This document shows positions 29,898 to 41,566 of a DNA stretch of 64,000 nt, piece after piece. A model generated the notes under the pieces. That model had not been told where the DNA came from, searched no databases, and saw nothing but the letters and a program-made list of their open reading frames with translations. The stretch comes from Ideonella oryzae (GTDB taxonomy: Bacteria > Pseudomonadota > Gammaproteobacteria > Burkholderiales > Burkholderiaceae_C). The position numbers and the translations under genes were made by a program. Positions within the stretch are counted from its first letter, which is position 1; every line of letters begins with the position of its first letter. The stretch covers positions 1-64,000 of the forward strand of contig NZ_JAMXMC010000008.1 in NCBI RefSeq assembly GCF_024055665.1, given 5' to 3'.

Positions 29898-31124
29898 TTG
29901 AAACCGATTGCGAAGTCCAGCAAGCTTGAAAACGTGGGTTATGACATCCGGGGGCCAGTGCTGGACAAGGCCCGCCAGATGGAGGATGAAGGTCAGAAGA
30001 TCATCAAGCTGAACATCGGCAATGTCGCCGCGTTCGGCCTGATGCCGCCTGACGAGATCATCCAGGACATGATCCGCAACCTGCCCGAGGCCGCCGGCTA
30101 CACCGACAGCAAGGGCCTGTTCGCGCCGCGCAAGGCGGTGGTGCACTATTGCCAGGAAAAGGGCATCAAGGGCGTCATGGTGGACGACGTCTACCTGGGC
30201 AACGGCGCCTCCGAGCTGATCGCCTTCAGCATGAATGCCTTGCTGGATGCGGGCGACGAAGTGCTCATTCCCTCGCCCGACTACCCGCTCTACACCGCCG
30301 TGGTGTCGCTGTCCGGGGGCACGCCGGTGCACTACCGCTGCGATGAGGGCAGTGGCTGGCTGCCCGATCTGGACGATATGCGGGCCAAGATCACGCCCCA
30401 CACCAAGGCGCTGGTCATCATCAACCCGAACAACCCGACCGGGGCCCTCTACCCGGACGAGGTGTTGCGCGGGATCGTCGAACTCGCACGCGAGCATGGG
30501 CTGATCGTCTTTGCCGACGAGATCTACGACAAGACGCTGTACGACGGTGTCACGCACACCAGCATCGCCTCGCTGGCCGAGGACGTGCTGTTCCTGACCT
30601 TCAACGGCCTGTCCAAGAACTACCGCTCCTGCGGCTACCGTTCGGGCTGGATGGTGGTGTCGGGCGACAAGAAGCGCGCCAAGGACTACATCGAAGGTCT
30701 GAACATGCTGGCCTCGATGCGGCTGTGCGCCAACACGCCGGGGCAGTTGGCCATCCAGACCGCCCTGGGCGGCTACCAGAGCATCAAGGACCTGGTGGCC
30801 CCGGGCGGCCGCCTGGCCCGACAGCGCGACCTGGCCCACGACCTGCTGACCCAGATCCCGGGCGTCAGCGTGGTCAAGCCCAAGGCGGCGCTGTACATGT
30901 TCCCGCGGCTGGACCCGAAGATGTACCCCATTGCCGATGACCAGCAGTTCGCTTACGACCTGCTGGCCCAGGAGAAGGTGCTGATCGTGCAGGGGACCGG
31001 TTTCAACTGGCCCGACCACGACCACTTCCGGGTCGTCTTTCTGCCCAACACCGATGACCTGACCGAGGCCATCGGCCGGATCGCCCGCTTCCTGGACGGC
31101 TATCGCAAGCGCCACAGCAGCTGA
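29898..31124 (+). CDS. alaA: Alanine transaminase, class I/II aminotransferase
   Basis: A 408-residue PLP enzyme close to E. coli AlaA (glutamate-pyruvate aminotransferase). It has KSSKLENVGYDIRGPV at the start, the core INPNNPTGALYP at about residue 175 and the PLP lysine in NGLSKNYRSCGYRSGW at about residue 240. The start codon is TTG with CAGGAGA seven bases before it. It makes alanine from pyruvate and glutamate and is followed by hom and thrC on the same strand, a conserved order in related bacteria. Confidence 0.93.
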   Translation: MKPIAKSSKLENVGYDIRGPVLDKARQMEDEGQKIIKLNIGNVAAFGLMPPDEIIQDMIRNLPEAAGYTDSKGLFAPRKAVVHYCQEKGIKGVMVDDVYLGNGASELIAFSMNALLDAGDEVLIPSPDYPLYTAVVSLSGGTPVHYRCDEGSGWLPDLDDMRAKITPHTKALVIINPNNPTGALYPDEVLRGIVELAREHGLIVFADEIYDKTLYDGVTHTSIASLAEDVLFLTFNGLSKNYRSCGYRSGWMVVSGDKKRAKDYIEGLNMLASMRLCANTPGQLAIQTALGGYQSIKDLVAPGGRLARQRDLAHDLLTQIPGVSVVKPKAALYMFPRLDPKMYPIADDQQFAYDLLAQEKVLIVQGTGFNWPDHDHFRVVFLPNTDDLTEAIGRIARFLDGYRKRHSS

Positions 31125-31179
31125 GCCACCGTCCGCGGACAATCGCCTTTCCCCAGCCTTCACAAGACTGAGCATCCCC

Positions 31180-32490
31180 ATGAAACCCATCCAGGTCGGC
31201 CTTCTCGGCATCGGCACCGTCGGTTCCGGCACCTTCCACGTGCTGCAGCGCAACCAGCAGGAAATTCGGCGTCGCGCCGGCCGGGGCATCGAGGTCACCA
31301 TGGTGGCCGATCTCGATGTCGAGCGTGCCCGCTCGATCGTGGGCGATGGCGTGCGCGTTGTGGGCGACGCCCGCGAGGTGATCGCCAACCCGGACATCGA
31401 CATCGTCGTCGAGCTGATCGGCGGCTATGGTGTGGCCAAGACCTTGGTGCTGGAGGCCATCGCAGCCGGCAAGCATGTCGTGACCGCCAACAAGGCCCTG
31501 CTGGCCGTGCATGGCAGCGAGATCTTCGCCGCCGCGCACGCCAAGGGTGTCACGGTGGCCTTCGAGGCCGCGGTGGCCGGTGGCATTCCCATCATCAAGG
31601 CGCTGCGCGAGGGCCTGACCGCCAACCGCATCGAGTGGATCGCCGGCATCATCAACGGCACCACCAATTTCATCCTCTCCGAGATGCGCGAGAAGGGCCT
31701 GGACTTCAGCGTCGTGCTGAAGGAAGCCCAGCGCCTGGGCTATGCCGAGGCCGATCCGACCTTCGACATCGAAGGCGTCGATGCCGCCCACAAGGCCACG
31801 CTGATGAGCGCGCTGGCCTTCGGCATCCCGGTCCAGTTCGACAAGGCCCACATCGAGGGCATCACCAAGCTGCAGGCGCTGGACATCCGCTACGCCGAGC
31901 AACTGGGCTACCGCATCAAGCTGCTGGGCATCACTAAGCGGCGCGAGGAGGGCATCGAGCTGCGGGTGCACCCGACGCTGATCCCGGCCAAGCGCCTGAT
32001 CGCCAACGTCGAAGGCGCGATGAACGCGGTGGTGGTGCAGGGCGATGCCGTGGGCACCACGTTGTACTACGGCAAGGGCGCGGGTTCCGAGCCCACCGCT
32101 TCGGCTGTGATCGCCGACCTGGTGGACATCACCCGCCTGGCCACGGCCGACCCGGACCATCGCGTGCCCTCGCTGGCCTTCCAGCCCGACGCGCTGGCCG
32201 ACACCCCCATCCTGCCGATCAGCCAGGTGCAGACCTCGTTCTACCTGCGCTTGCAGGTGGCCGACGAGGCCGGCGTGCTGGCCGAGATCACCGGCATCCT
32301 GGCCGACAACGGCATCTCGATCGACGCGGTGCTGCAGCGCGAATCCGCCGAGGGCGAGAAACAGACCGACCTGATCATCCTGACCCATGAGACCCAGGAA
32401 GGCCGTCTGCGTGCCGCCGAGGCCAAGATGCAGGCCCTGCCCACGGTGCTGGCGCCCATCGTCAGCCTGCGCAAGGAAGAGCTGGCCTGA
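31180..32490 (+). CDS. hom: Homoserine dehydrogenase
   Basis: A 436-residue oxidoreductase, not fused to aspartokinase. NAD(P) site GLLGIGTVGSGTF at residues 7-19, substrate-domain blocks ANKALLA, GGIPIIKALREG and INGTTNFILSEM, and a C-terminal ACT domain (YLRLQVADEAGVLAEITGIL) that usually binds threonine for feedback inhibition. It converts aspartate semialdehyde to homoserine. It is 55 bp after alaA and 18 bp before thrC. Confidence 0.97.
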   Translation: MKPIQVGLLGIGTVGSGTFHVLQRNQQEIRRRAGRGIEVTMVADLDVERARSIVGDGVRVVGDAREVIANPDIDIVVELIGGYGVAKTLVLEAIAAGKHVVTANKALLAVHGSEIFAAAHAKGVTVAFEAAVAGGIPIIKALREGLTANRIEWIAGIINGTTNFILSEMREKGLDFSVVLKEAQRLGYAEADPTFDIEGVDAAHKATLMSALAFGIPVQFDKAHIEGITKLQALDIRYAEQLGYRIKLLGITKRREEGIELRVHPTLIPAKRLIANVEGAMNAVVVQGDAVGTTLYYGKGAGSEPTASAVIADLVDITRLATADPDHRVPSLAFQPDALADTPILPISQVQTSFYLRLQVADEAGVLAEITGILADNGISIDAVLQRESAEGEKQTDLIILTHETQEGRLRAAEAKMQALPTVLAPIVSLRKEELA

Positions 32491-32508
32491 GGGCCGCGGG
32501 AAGCGACC

Positions 32509-33924
32509 ATGAAGTACATCAGCACCCGCGGCGACAAGACCGAGCGCCGCTTCTGCGAGATCCTGCTGGAAGGCCTGGCGCCGGACGGCGGCCTGTACCT
32601 GCCCGTGGCCTACCCGCAGGTGGACGGCGCCACGCTGGCCCGCTGGCGTGGTCTGGCCTATGCCGACCTGGCCTTCGAGATCCTCTCGCTCTACATCGAC
32701 GACATCCCCGCCGCTGACCTGAAGGCGCTGGTCCGCAAGACCTACACCGCCGAGGTCTTCGGCAGCGAGGCCATCGTGCCGGTGCGCCGCCTGGGCGATT
32801 CGGGTCTGATGATCGAGGCGCTGTCCAACGGGCCGACCCTGGCCTTCAAGGACATGGCCATGCAGCTGCTGGGCAATCTGTTCGAGTACGAACTGGCCCG
32901 GCGCGGGGAGCAGCTCAACATCCTGGGGGCCACCTCGGGCGACACCGGCAGCGCGGCCGAATACGCCATGCGCGGCAAGCAGGGCGTGCGCGTCTTCATG
33001 CTCAGCCCGAACGGTCGCATGAGCCCCTTCCAGCAGGCCCAGATGTTCAGCCTGCAGGACGCCAACATCCACAACCTGGCGGTCGAAGGCGTGTTCGACG
33101 ACGCGCAGGACATCGTCAAGGCTGTGTCCAACGATCTGGCCTTCAAGCGCCAGTACAAGATCGGCACCGTCAACTCGATCAACTGGGCCCGTCTGCTGGC
33201 CCAGGTCGTCTATTACTTCGCCGGTTACTTCCAGGCGACGAAGGGCAACAGCGAGCAGGTCAGCTTCTGCGTGCCCTCGGGCAACTTCGGCAACGTCTGC
33301 GCTGGCCATGTGGCCCGCCAGATGGGCCTGCCGGTCAAGCATCTGGTGGTGGCCACCAACGAGAACGACGTGCTCGACGAGTTCTTCCGCACCGGCACCT
33401 ACCGGGTGCGCGGCAGTGCCGAGACGCACGAGACCTCCAGCCCGTCGATGGACATCTCCAAGGCCTCGAACTTCGAGCGCTTCGTCTACGACTTGGTGGG
33501 CCGCGACGGCGCCCGCACCAAGGCCCTGTTCGGCGAGGCCATCGCCCGTGACGGTGCCTTCACCGTCACGCCGGCGGAGTTCGCGGCCATCGATCGCTAC
33601 GGCTTCCAGTCGGGCCGCAGCACCCATGCCGACCGCCTGGCCACCATCCGCAGCACCTTCGACCGCTTCGGCGACCTGATCGACACCCACACCGCCGATG
33701 GCGTGAAGGTGGCGGTCGAGCGCGTGGAAGCCGGCGTGCCGATGATCGTGCTGGAAACCGCGCTGCCCGCCAAGTTCGCCGAGACCATCGTCGAGGCCAC
33801 CGGCCGCCAGCCGGGTCGTCCCGCCAAGCTCGAAGGCATCGAGGCGCTGCCCAAGCGCTTCACCGTGGTGCCGGCCAGCGTGGACGTGATCAAGGCCTTC
33901 GTGGCCGAGCACTGCCAGGACTGA
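32509..33924 (+). CDS. thrC: Threonine synthase
   Basis: A 471-residue PLP enzyme of the long (E. coli-type) form. It has an N-terminal STRGDKTERRFCEILLEGLA, the PLP lysine in TLAFKDMAMQLLG at about residue 113, and the phosphate loop ATSGDTGSAAEYAM at about residue 145. It makes threonine from O-phosphohomoserine. The thrB kinase gene is not in the window. The mobB start follows 13 bp later. Confidence 0.97.
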   Translation: MKYISTRGDKTERRFCEILLEGLAPDGGLYLPVAYPQVDGATLARWRGLAYADLAFEILSLYIDDIPAADLKALVRKTYTAEVFGSEAIVPVRRLGDSGLMIEALSNGPTLAFKDMAMQLLGNLFEYELARRGEQLNILGATSGDTGSAAEYAMRGKQGVRVFMLSPNGRMSPFQQAQMFSLQDANIHNLAVEGVFDDAQDIVKAVSNDLAFKRQYKIGTVNSINWARLLAQVVYYFAGYFQATKGNSEQVSFCVPSGNFGNVCAGHVARQMGLPVKHLVVATNENDVLDEFFRTGTYRVRGSAETHETSSPSMDISKASNFERFVYDLVGRDGARTKALFGEAIARDGAFTVTPAEFAAIDRYGFQSGRSTHADRLATIRSTFDRFGDLIDTHTADGVKVAVERVEAGVPMIVLETALPAKFAETIVEATGRQPGRPAKLEGIEALPKRFTVVPASVDVIKAFVAEHCQD

Positions 33925-33937
33925 GCGCGTCCACGGC

Positions 33938-34477
33938 ATGCGGGTGATCGGTGTCTGCGGCAACTCCGGGGCCGGCAAGACGACGTTCCTGGAGGGCGTG
34001 ATCGCCGGCCTGCGCGCGGTCGGCCAGACCGTCTCGGTCATCAAGCACGCCCACCACCGCTTCGACATCGACCATCCCGGCAAGGACAGCTGGCGTCACC
34101 GGCAGGCCGGTGCCGGCGAGGTGCTGATCGCCAACAGCCACCGTCTGGCGTTGATGCGCGAGTACCCCGAGCCCCGGGAGCTGGACCCGCATGCGCTGAT
34201 CGCCGAGCTGAGCCCCTGCGACTGGGTGCTGGTGGAGGGCTTCAAGCACGGTGACCTGCCCAAGTTGGAGGTCTGGCGTGCCGCGCCGGACGGCCCGGGC
34301 CGGGTGCCGCTGTATCCGCAGGACCCGCGGGTGGTGGCCGTGGCCACCGATGCACCCAACCAGTTGCCCGAATCGCCGACCGTGCCGGTGCTCGACCTGA
34401 ATGACCCCGCGGCCCTCGTGCAGCATCTCCTCGCCAGCGGCGAGCGCTACCTCTACCATCCGCCTCACCATGGCTGA
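33938..34477 (+). CDS. mobB: Molybdopterin-guanine dinucleotide biosynthesis adaptor protein MobB
   Basis: A 179-residue P-loop GTPase with Walker A GNSGAGKTTFLEG at residues 8-20, KHAHHRFDIDHPGKDSWRH typical of MobB at about residue 35, and CDWVLVEGFKHGDLPKLEV at about 90. It assists attachment of GMP to molybdopterin. It overlaps moeA by 8 bp, so it is translationally coupled to it. Confidence 0.95.
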   Translation: MRVIGVCGNSGAGKTTFLEGVIAGLRAVGQTVSVIKHAHHRFDIDHPGKDSWRHRQAGAGEVLIANSHRLALMREYPEPRELDPHALIAELSPCDWVLVEGFKHGDLPKLEVWRAAPDGPGRVPLYPQDPRVVAVATDAPNQLPESPTVPVLDLNDPAALVQHLLASGERYLYHPPHHG

Positions 34478-35753
34478 TCCCGTCGCATCCTCCCGCCCTC
34501 CGCTGCTGGCCCTTGAAGAGGTACTGGGGCAGCTGGCCGATCTGGCGGCCACCCACCCGCTAACCCTGACCGAGGAGGTGTCCACCTTCGACGGCCTGGG
34601 CCGGGTGCTGGCCGCGCCGGTGGTTGCGCGGGTGGACGTGCCGCCGCTGGACAACAGCGCGATGGACGGCTACGCCCTGCGCAGCGCCGACGTGGCCGCG
34701 CCGGGCAGCGTGCTGCCGGTCAGCCAACGCATTGCCGCGGGTCACCCCGGCGGTCCGCTGGCCGCGGGCACGGCGGCGCGCATCTTCACCGGCGCGCCGC
34801 TGCCGGCCGGCGCCGACACCGTGGTGATGCAGGAAGCCTGCGTGGCCATGCCCGGCGAGGCCGGTGGCCTGGGCCAGGACTTTGGCCTGGTGCGGGTGCA
34901 GGAAGCAGTGCCCGCTGGCCAGTGGGTGCGCCGCCAGGGCGAGGATGTGGCCTGCGGCGCCGAGGTGCTGTCCGCGGGCACCCGTTTGACGCCCCAGGCC
35001 CTGGGCCTGGCTGCGGCGGTAGGCGCGCCCACGCTGACGGTGCGCCGCCGGCCCCGGGTGGCCCTGCTGTGCAGTGGCGATGAGCTGGCCCTGCCGGGCG
35101 AGCCGCTCAAGCCGGGCGCCATCTACAACAGCAACCGCTTCATGCTGCGTGGCCTGCTGCAGCAGCTGGGCTGCGAACTGACCGACCTGGGCGCCGTGGC
35201 CGACCGGCGCGAGCTGGTGCAGGCCGCGCTGCGCGAGGCCGCGGCGGCCCACGACCTGATCGTCACCTCCGGCGGGGCTTCGGTGGGCGAGGAAGACCAT
35301 CTGCGCCCCGCCGTGCAGGCCGAGGGCTGGTTGCACCACTGGCAGCTGTCCGCCAAGCCGGGCAAGCCGCTGGCCGTGGGCGCGGTGCGCCGCCCGGGTG
35401 GGGGTGAAACCCTGCTGATGGGCCTGCCGGGCAACCCGGTGTCCAGCTTCGTCACCTTCTGGCTGACCGTGGCGCCCCTGCTGGCCGCCTTGCAGGGCGG
35501 GCGTTGTGCCTTGCCGGCGCCGCTGCGGGTGACGGCCGGCTTCGACTGGCCCCGACCGGACCGCCGGCGCGAGTTCCTGCGCGTGCGGGTGGGGGCCGAT
35601 GGCCGCCTGCAGCCGCACCCCAACCAGGGCTCCGCGATGCTGAGCTCGGCCGTCTGGGCCGATGGCCTGCTGGACAATCCCGCCGGTCAGGCCTTTGCCG
35701 CCGGGGACACCGTGAACTACTTTCCGCTGCCGGTGCTGGCCGCGGGCGCTTGA
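34470..35753 (+). CDS. moeA: Molybdopterin molybdenumtransferase
   Basis: A 427-residue enzyme that inserts molybdate into adenylated molybdopterin. It has the domain opening VPPLDNSAMDGYALR at about residue 55, IFTGAPLPAGADTVV at about 105, the GDEL motif (LLCSGDELALPG) at about 200, TSGGASVGEEDHL at about 265, and GLPGNPVSSFVTF at about 320. The start inside the mobB end is preferred to an earlier frame that lies inside mobB. Followed by moaD with TGATG overlap. Confidence 0.96.
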   Translation: MADPVASSRPPLLALEEVLGQLADLAATHPLTLTEEVSTFDGLGRVLAAPVVARVDVPPLDNSAMDGYALRSADVAAPGSVLPVSQRIAAGHPGGPLAAGTAARIFTGAPLPAGADTVVMQEACVAMPGEAGGLGQDFGLVRVQEAVPAGQWVRRQGEDVACGAEVLSAGTRLTPQALGLAAAVGAPTLTVRRRPRVALLCSGDELALPGEPLKPGAIYNSNRFMLRGLLQQLGCELTDLGAVADRRELVQAALREAAAAHDLIVTSGGASVGEEDHLRPAVQAEGWLHHWQLSAKPGKPLAVGAVRRPGGGETLLMGLPGNPVSSFVTFWLTVAPLLAALQGGRCALPAPLRVTAGFDWPRPDRRREFLRVRVGADGRLQPHPNQGSAMLSSAVWADGLLDNPAGQAFAAGDTVNYFPLPVLAAGA

Positions 35754-36019
35754 TGACCGAGACACCGATGAAGATCCAGCTGCTGTTCTTTGCCTCGCTG
35801 CGCGAGACGCTGGGTGGGCCCCGGACCCTGGAACTGCCCGCGGGCGCCACGGTGGCCCAGGTGCGCGCGCTGCTGGCGGCCGAGGGCGAGGCTCCCGCCG
35901 AGGCGCTGGCGCCGGCCCGGCCGGTGCGGGCCGCCGTCAACCAGGTGCTGGCCTCGGGCGAGGCGGTGTTGGCCGATGGCGATGAACTCGCCTTCTTCCC
36001 GCCGGTGACCGGAGGCTGA
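35753..36019 (+). CDS. moaD: Molybdopterin synthase small subunit MoaD
   Basis: An 88-residue ubiquitin-like sulfur carrier with the core IQLLFFASLRETLGG and the C-terminal PPVTGG, whose last glycine becomes thiocarboxylated. The ATG overlaps the moeA stop (TGATG); an internal ATG at 35768 (MKIQLLFF) would give the more usual 83 residues. Works with MoaE, encoded 4 bp later, to convert cPMP to molybdopterin. Confidence 0.93.
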   Translation: MTETPMKIQLLFFASLRETLGGPRTLELPAGATVAQVRALLAAEGEAPAEALAPARPVRAAVNQVLASGEAVLADGDELAFFPPVTGG

Positions 36020-36023
36020 ACCC

Positions 36024-36548
36024 GTGTCCGTGACCCTTCCCGCCGTGCCGCCCCGCGTGCGCATCCAGACCGCCGACTTCGACCTCGGTCAGGAGGTGGC
36101 CTCCCTGCGCGCCGACGATGGCGGCGTCGGGGCCGTGGTGAGCTTCCTGGGCACGGTGCGCGACCGCCACGGCGCCCAGGCCGGCGAAGTCTCGGCCATG
36201 GAACTGGAACACTACCCCGGCATGACCGAGAAGGCCATCGAGGCCATGATCGACGCGGCACACGCCCGCTTCGACATCCGCGCGGCCCGGGTCATCCACC
36301 GCGTGGGGCCGCTCAAGCCCTGCGACCAGATCGTGCTGGTGGCGGTCAGTTCGGCCCACCGCGGCGAGGCCTTCCAGGCCTGCGAGTTTCTGATGGACTA
36401 CCTCAAGACCCAGGCCCCGTTCTGGAAGAAGGAAACCACCGCCGAAGGCGCGCGTTGGGTGGACGCCCGGGTGGCGGACGACCAGGCCCTGGCCCGCTGG
36501 GGCATCGCCTCGGCCAATGCCGGCCTGGCCGCGGAAGGCGGCCGATGA
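36024..36548 (+). CDS. moaE: Molybdopterin synthase catalytic subunit MoaE
   Basis: A 174-residue protein with GAVVSFLGTVRDRHG at about residue 35, MELEHYPGMTEKAI, the VAVSSAHRGEAFQACEF block and the active-site lysines in YLKTQAPFWKKE at about residue 127. The GTG start has GGAGG eight bases upstream. Ends in ATGA overlap with the flavin reductase gene. Confidence 0.96.
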   Translation: MSVTLPAVPPRVRIQTADFDLGQEVASLRADDGGVGAVVSFLGTVRDRHGAQAGEVSAMELEHYPGMTEKAIEAMIDAAHARFDIRAARVIHRVGPLKPCDQIVLVAVSSAHRGEAFQACEFLMDYLKTQAPFWKKETTAEGARWVDARVADDQALARWGIASANAGLAAEGGR

Positions 36549-37027
36549 GCCTGGACGTCAAGCAGTTGCGGGGCGCGCTGGGGCGCTTTGCCACCGGCAT
36601 CACCGTGGTCACCTGCCGGGACGCCGCCGGCCAGCGGGTGGGGCTGACGGTCAACTCCTTCAACGCGCTGTCGCTGGATCCGGCGCTCATTCTCTGGTCG
36701 CTGCGCAATGCCAGCCCCAGCGTGGCAGCCTTCGAGCGGGCCAGCCATTTCGCGGTCAATGTGCTGGGCCAGGCGCAGATGCCGGTGTCCCAGTCCTTTG
36801 CCAGCTCCGTGCCGGACCGCTTTGCGGTGGGCGACTGGGCCGAGGGGGAGGGCGGTGTGCCGGTGCTGCGCGACGCCCTGGCCTGTTTCGAGTGCGCGCT
36901 GGACAGCGTGCAGCAGATGGGTGACCACCGCCTGTTCATCGGCCGGGTGCTGGCCGCGCGGCAGGCCGAGGGCGAGCCGCTGATCTACCACGCGGGTTGC
37001 TACCGCGCCCTGGGCGACGTGCTCTGA
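36545..37027 (+). CDS. Flavin reductase family protein
   Basis: A 160-residue flavin-binding split-barrel protein with the opening LRGALGRFATGITVVTC, GLTVNSFNALSLDPALILW and FAVNVLGQAQMPVSQSF. Family members reduce FMN or FAD with NAD(P)H for a partner monooxygenase or bind flavin as oxidoreductases; no monooxygenase is adjacent. The start overlaps moaE (ATGA), so it is co-transcribed with the cofactor genes. Confidence 0.87.
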   Translation: MSLDVKQLRGALGRFATGITVVTCRDAAGQRVGLTVNSFNALSLDPALILWSLRNASPSVAAFERASHFAVNVLGQAQMPVSQSFASSVPDRFAVGDWAEGEGGVPVLRDALACFECALDSVQQMGDHRLFIGRVLAARQAEGEPLIYHAGCYRALGDVL

Positions 37028-37096
37028 GGGGGCGGCGTTAGCGGCTTGAAGCCGCTTGATGTGAGTCAATGTTTTGGCGGGGCTGGCGGTTCAGTC

Positions 37097-37125
37097 TCTT
37101 GAAAACGCATGGGCAGCGCCCATGT
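37097..37125 (+). promoter_or_regulatory. Heat-shock (sigma-32-type) promoter of clpB
   Basis: CTTGAAA at 37098-37104 and GCCCATGT at 37118-37125, separated by about 14 bp, match the sigma-32 consensus (CTTGAA, CCCATNT). Initiation near 37132 would leave a leader of about 20 nt with GGAGGA before the clpB ATG. The spacer and -10 also form an inverted repeat CATGGGC / GCCCATG. Confidence 0.75.
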
Positions 37126-37150
37126 GTCTACGCAATCGGAGGAAACATCC

Positions 37151-39739
<2,589 letters not shown>

Positions 39740-39768
39740 CGCGCCGCATGCCCTTCGGGGTGGCTCGG

Positions 39769-39806
39769 ATGGCGTGCGTCCTTAGAATGGGCGCACGCCA
39801 TTTTTC
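39769..39806 (+). terminator. Terminator after clpB
   Basis: The 10-bp stem ATGGCGTGCG / CGCACGCCAT is followed by TTTTTC. The 13-base loop contains TTAGAAT, a possible -10 box for nadB. Confidence 0.85.
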
Positions 39807-39847
39807 TGTCATGTGCGGCCGGCCCTCCGGTCGCCCTGTCCTTGATC

Positions 39848-41539
39848 ATGTCTGAACCGTCGCTGTCCACGGGCGCTCCCGTGTCGTCCTCCTCTCGTTC
39901 CGGTGGGGACGATGCCTTGCCGGTGGTCATCATCGGGGCCGGTCTGGGCGGGTTGACCGTGGCCCTGAACCTGGCCGAACAAGGCCAGAAGGTGGTGGTG
40001 CTGGCCAAGCGCGACCTGGGCGAGGCGGCCACCGCCTGGGCCCAGGGCGGCATCGTCGGCGTACTGGGCTCGGACGACAGCGTCGAGAGCCATGTGCGTG
40101 ACACCCAGGAGGCCGGTGCCGGCCTGGTGGACGAACACACTGCCCGCTACATCGCCCAGAACAGCGCCCAGGCCATCGAATGGCTGGTGGCGCAGGGCGT
40201 GCCTTTTTCGCCCGATCCGAGCGGCCCGCTGGGCCTGCACCTGACCCGCGAAGGTGGCCATGCGGTGCGACGCATCGCCCATGCGGCCGATGCCACCGGC
40301 AAGGCCATCCACGAGGCCCTGCTGGCCCGGGCCCGTGCCCACCCGAAGGTGGAGCTGCGGGCACGCTGGATGGCGGTGGACCTGATCACCAACCGCCACG
40401 TCAAGAAGTCCGACGGCAGCCCGCAGTGCCACGGCGTCTATGCGCTGGACATCGACAGCGGCAAGGTGGAGACCCTGCCGGCCCGTGCCGTGGTGCTGGC
40501 CACCGGCGGCGTGGGCAAGGTCTACCGCTACACCAGCAACCCCGAGACTTCGACGGGTGACGGCATCGCCATGGCCTGGCGGGCCGGCTGCCGGGTGGCC
40601 AACATGGAGTTCATTCAGTTCCACCCGACCTGCCTGTACCACCCGCAGGAGCGTAGCTTCCTGATCACCGAGGCGCTGCGCGGCGAGGGCGGCCTGCTGC
40701 GCCTGCCCGGGGTCAAGCTGGAAGGCGACACGGATGACTCGCCGTGGGGTAGCCGCTTCATGCCTGCCCACGACGCCCGCGGCGAGCTGGCGCCGCGCGA
40801 CATCGTGGCCCGCGCCATCGACTTCGAGATGAAGAAGCACGGCCTGGACCATGTGTGGCTGGACGCCACCCACCTGGGCGAGGCCTTCCTGAAGGAGCAC
40901 TTCCCGACTATCCACGCCCGCTGCCTGGAGCTGGGCATCGACATCGCGCGCCAGCCCATTCCGGTGGTGCCGGCGGCCCACTACACCTGCGGTGGTGTGG
41001 TGACCGACCTGGCCGGCCGCAGCGACCTGCCGGGCCTGTATGCGGTGGGCGAAGCCACCTACACCGGCCTGCACGGCGCCAACCGCCTGGCCAGCAACTC
41101 GCTGCTGGAATGCGTGGTGCTGGGCCACAGCTGCGTGGACGCCATCCTGCAGGCGCCGCTGCCGCAGCCGCCCAAGCTGCCGGCCTGGGACGAGAGCCTG
41201 GTGGAGAACGCCGACGAGCAGGTGGTGATCGCCCACAACTGGGACGAGCTGCGCCTCTTGATGTGGAACTACGTGGGCATCGTGCGCACCACGCGCCGGC
41301 TGGAGCGGGCGCTGCACCGCATCAAGCTGCTCAAGGACGAGATCGACGACTACTACGCCAACTTTCGGGTCAACCGTGACCTGCTGGAGCTGCGCAACCT
41401 GGTGGTCTGCGCGGAACTGATCGTGCGCTCGGCCCTGATGCGCCACGAGAGCCGCGGCCTGCACTACAGCCGCGACTTCCCGCACACGCTGCCGGTCAGC
41501 TTCCCGACCGTGCTGACGCGCAAGGCCAAAAGCCGCTAG
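39848..41539 (+). CDS. nadB: L-aspartate oxidase
   Basis: A 563-residue FAD enzyme. Nucleotide site VVIIGAGLGGLTVALNLA at about residue 27, substrate-loop AWAQGGIVGVLG at about 60, EFIQFHPTCLY at about 255, PAAHYTCGGVVTDLAGRSDLPGLYAVGEA at about 375 onwards, and an active-site HGANRLASNSLLE. It oxidises aspartate to iminoaspartate, the first step of NAD synthesis; NadA and NadC are encoded convergently 1.3-4 kb away. An in-frame TTG six bases upstream is a possible alternative start. Confidence 0.96.
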   Translation: MSEPSLSTGAPVSSSSRSGGDDALPVVIIGAGLGGLTVALNLAEQGQKVVVLAKRDLGEAATAWAQGGIVGVLGSDDSVESHVRDTQEAGAGLVDEHTARYIAQNSAQAIEWLVAQGVPFSPDPSGPLGLHLTREGGHAVRRIAHAADATGKAIHEALLARARAHPKVELRARWMAVDLITNRHVKKSDGSPQCHGVYALDIDSGKVETLPARAVVLATGGVGKVYRYTSNPETSTGDGIAMAWRAGCRVANMEFIQFHPTCLYHPQERSFLITEALRGEGGLLRLPGVKLEGDTDDSPWGSRFMPAHDARGELAPRDIVARAIDFEMKKHGLDHVWLDATHLGEAFLKEHFPTIHARCLELGIDIARQPIPVVPAAHYTCGGVVTDLAGRSDLPGLYAVGEATYTGLHGANRLASNSLLECVVLGHSCVDAILQAPLPQPPKLPAWDESLVENADEQVVIAHNWDELRLLMWNYVGIVRTTRRLERALHRIKLLKDEIDDYYANFRVNRDLLELRNLVVCAELIVRSALMRHESRGLHYSRDFPHTLPVSFPTVLTRKAKSR

Positions 41540-41566
41540 GCCAAGGGCCGCTAGGTTCCGCCTGGA

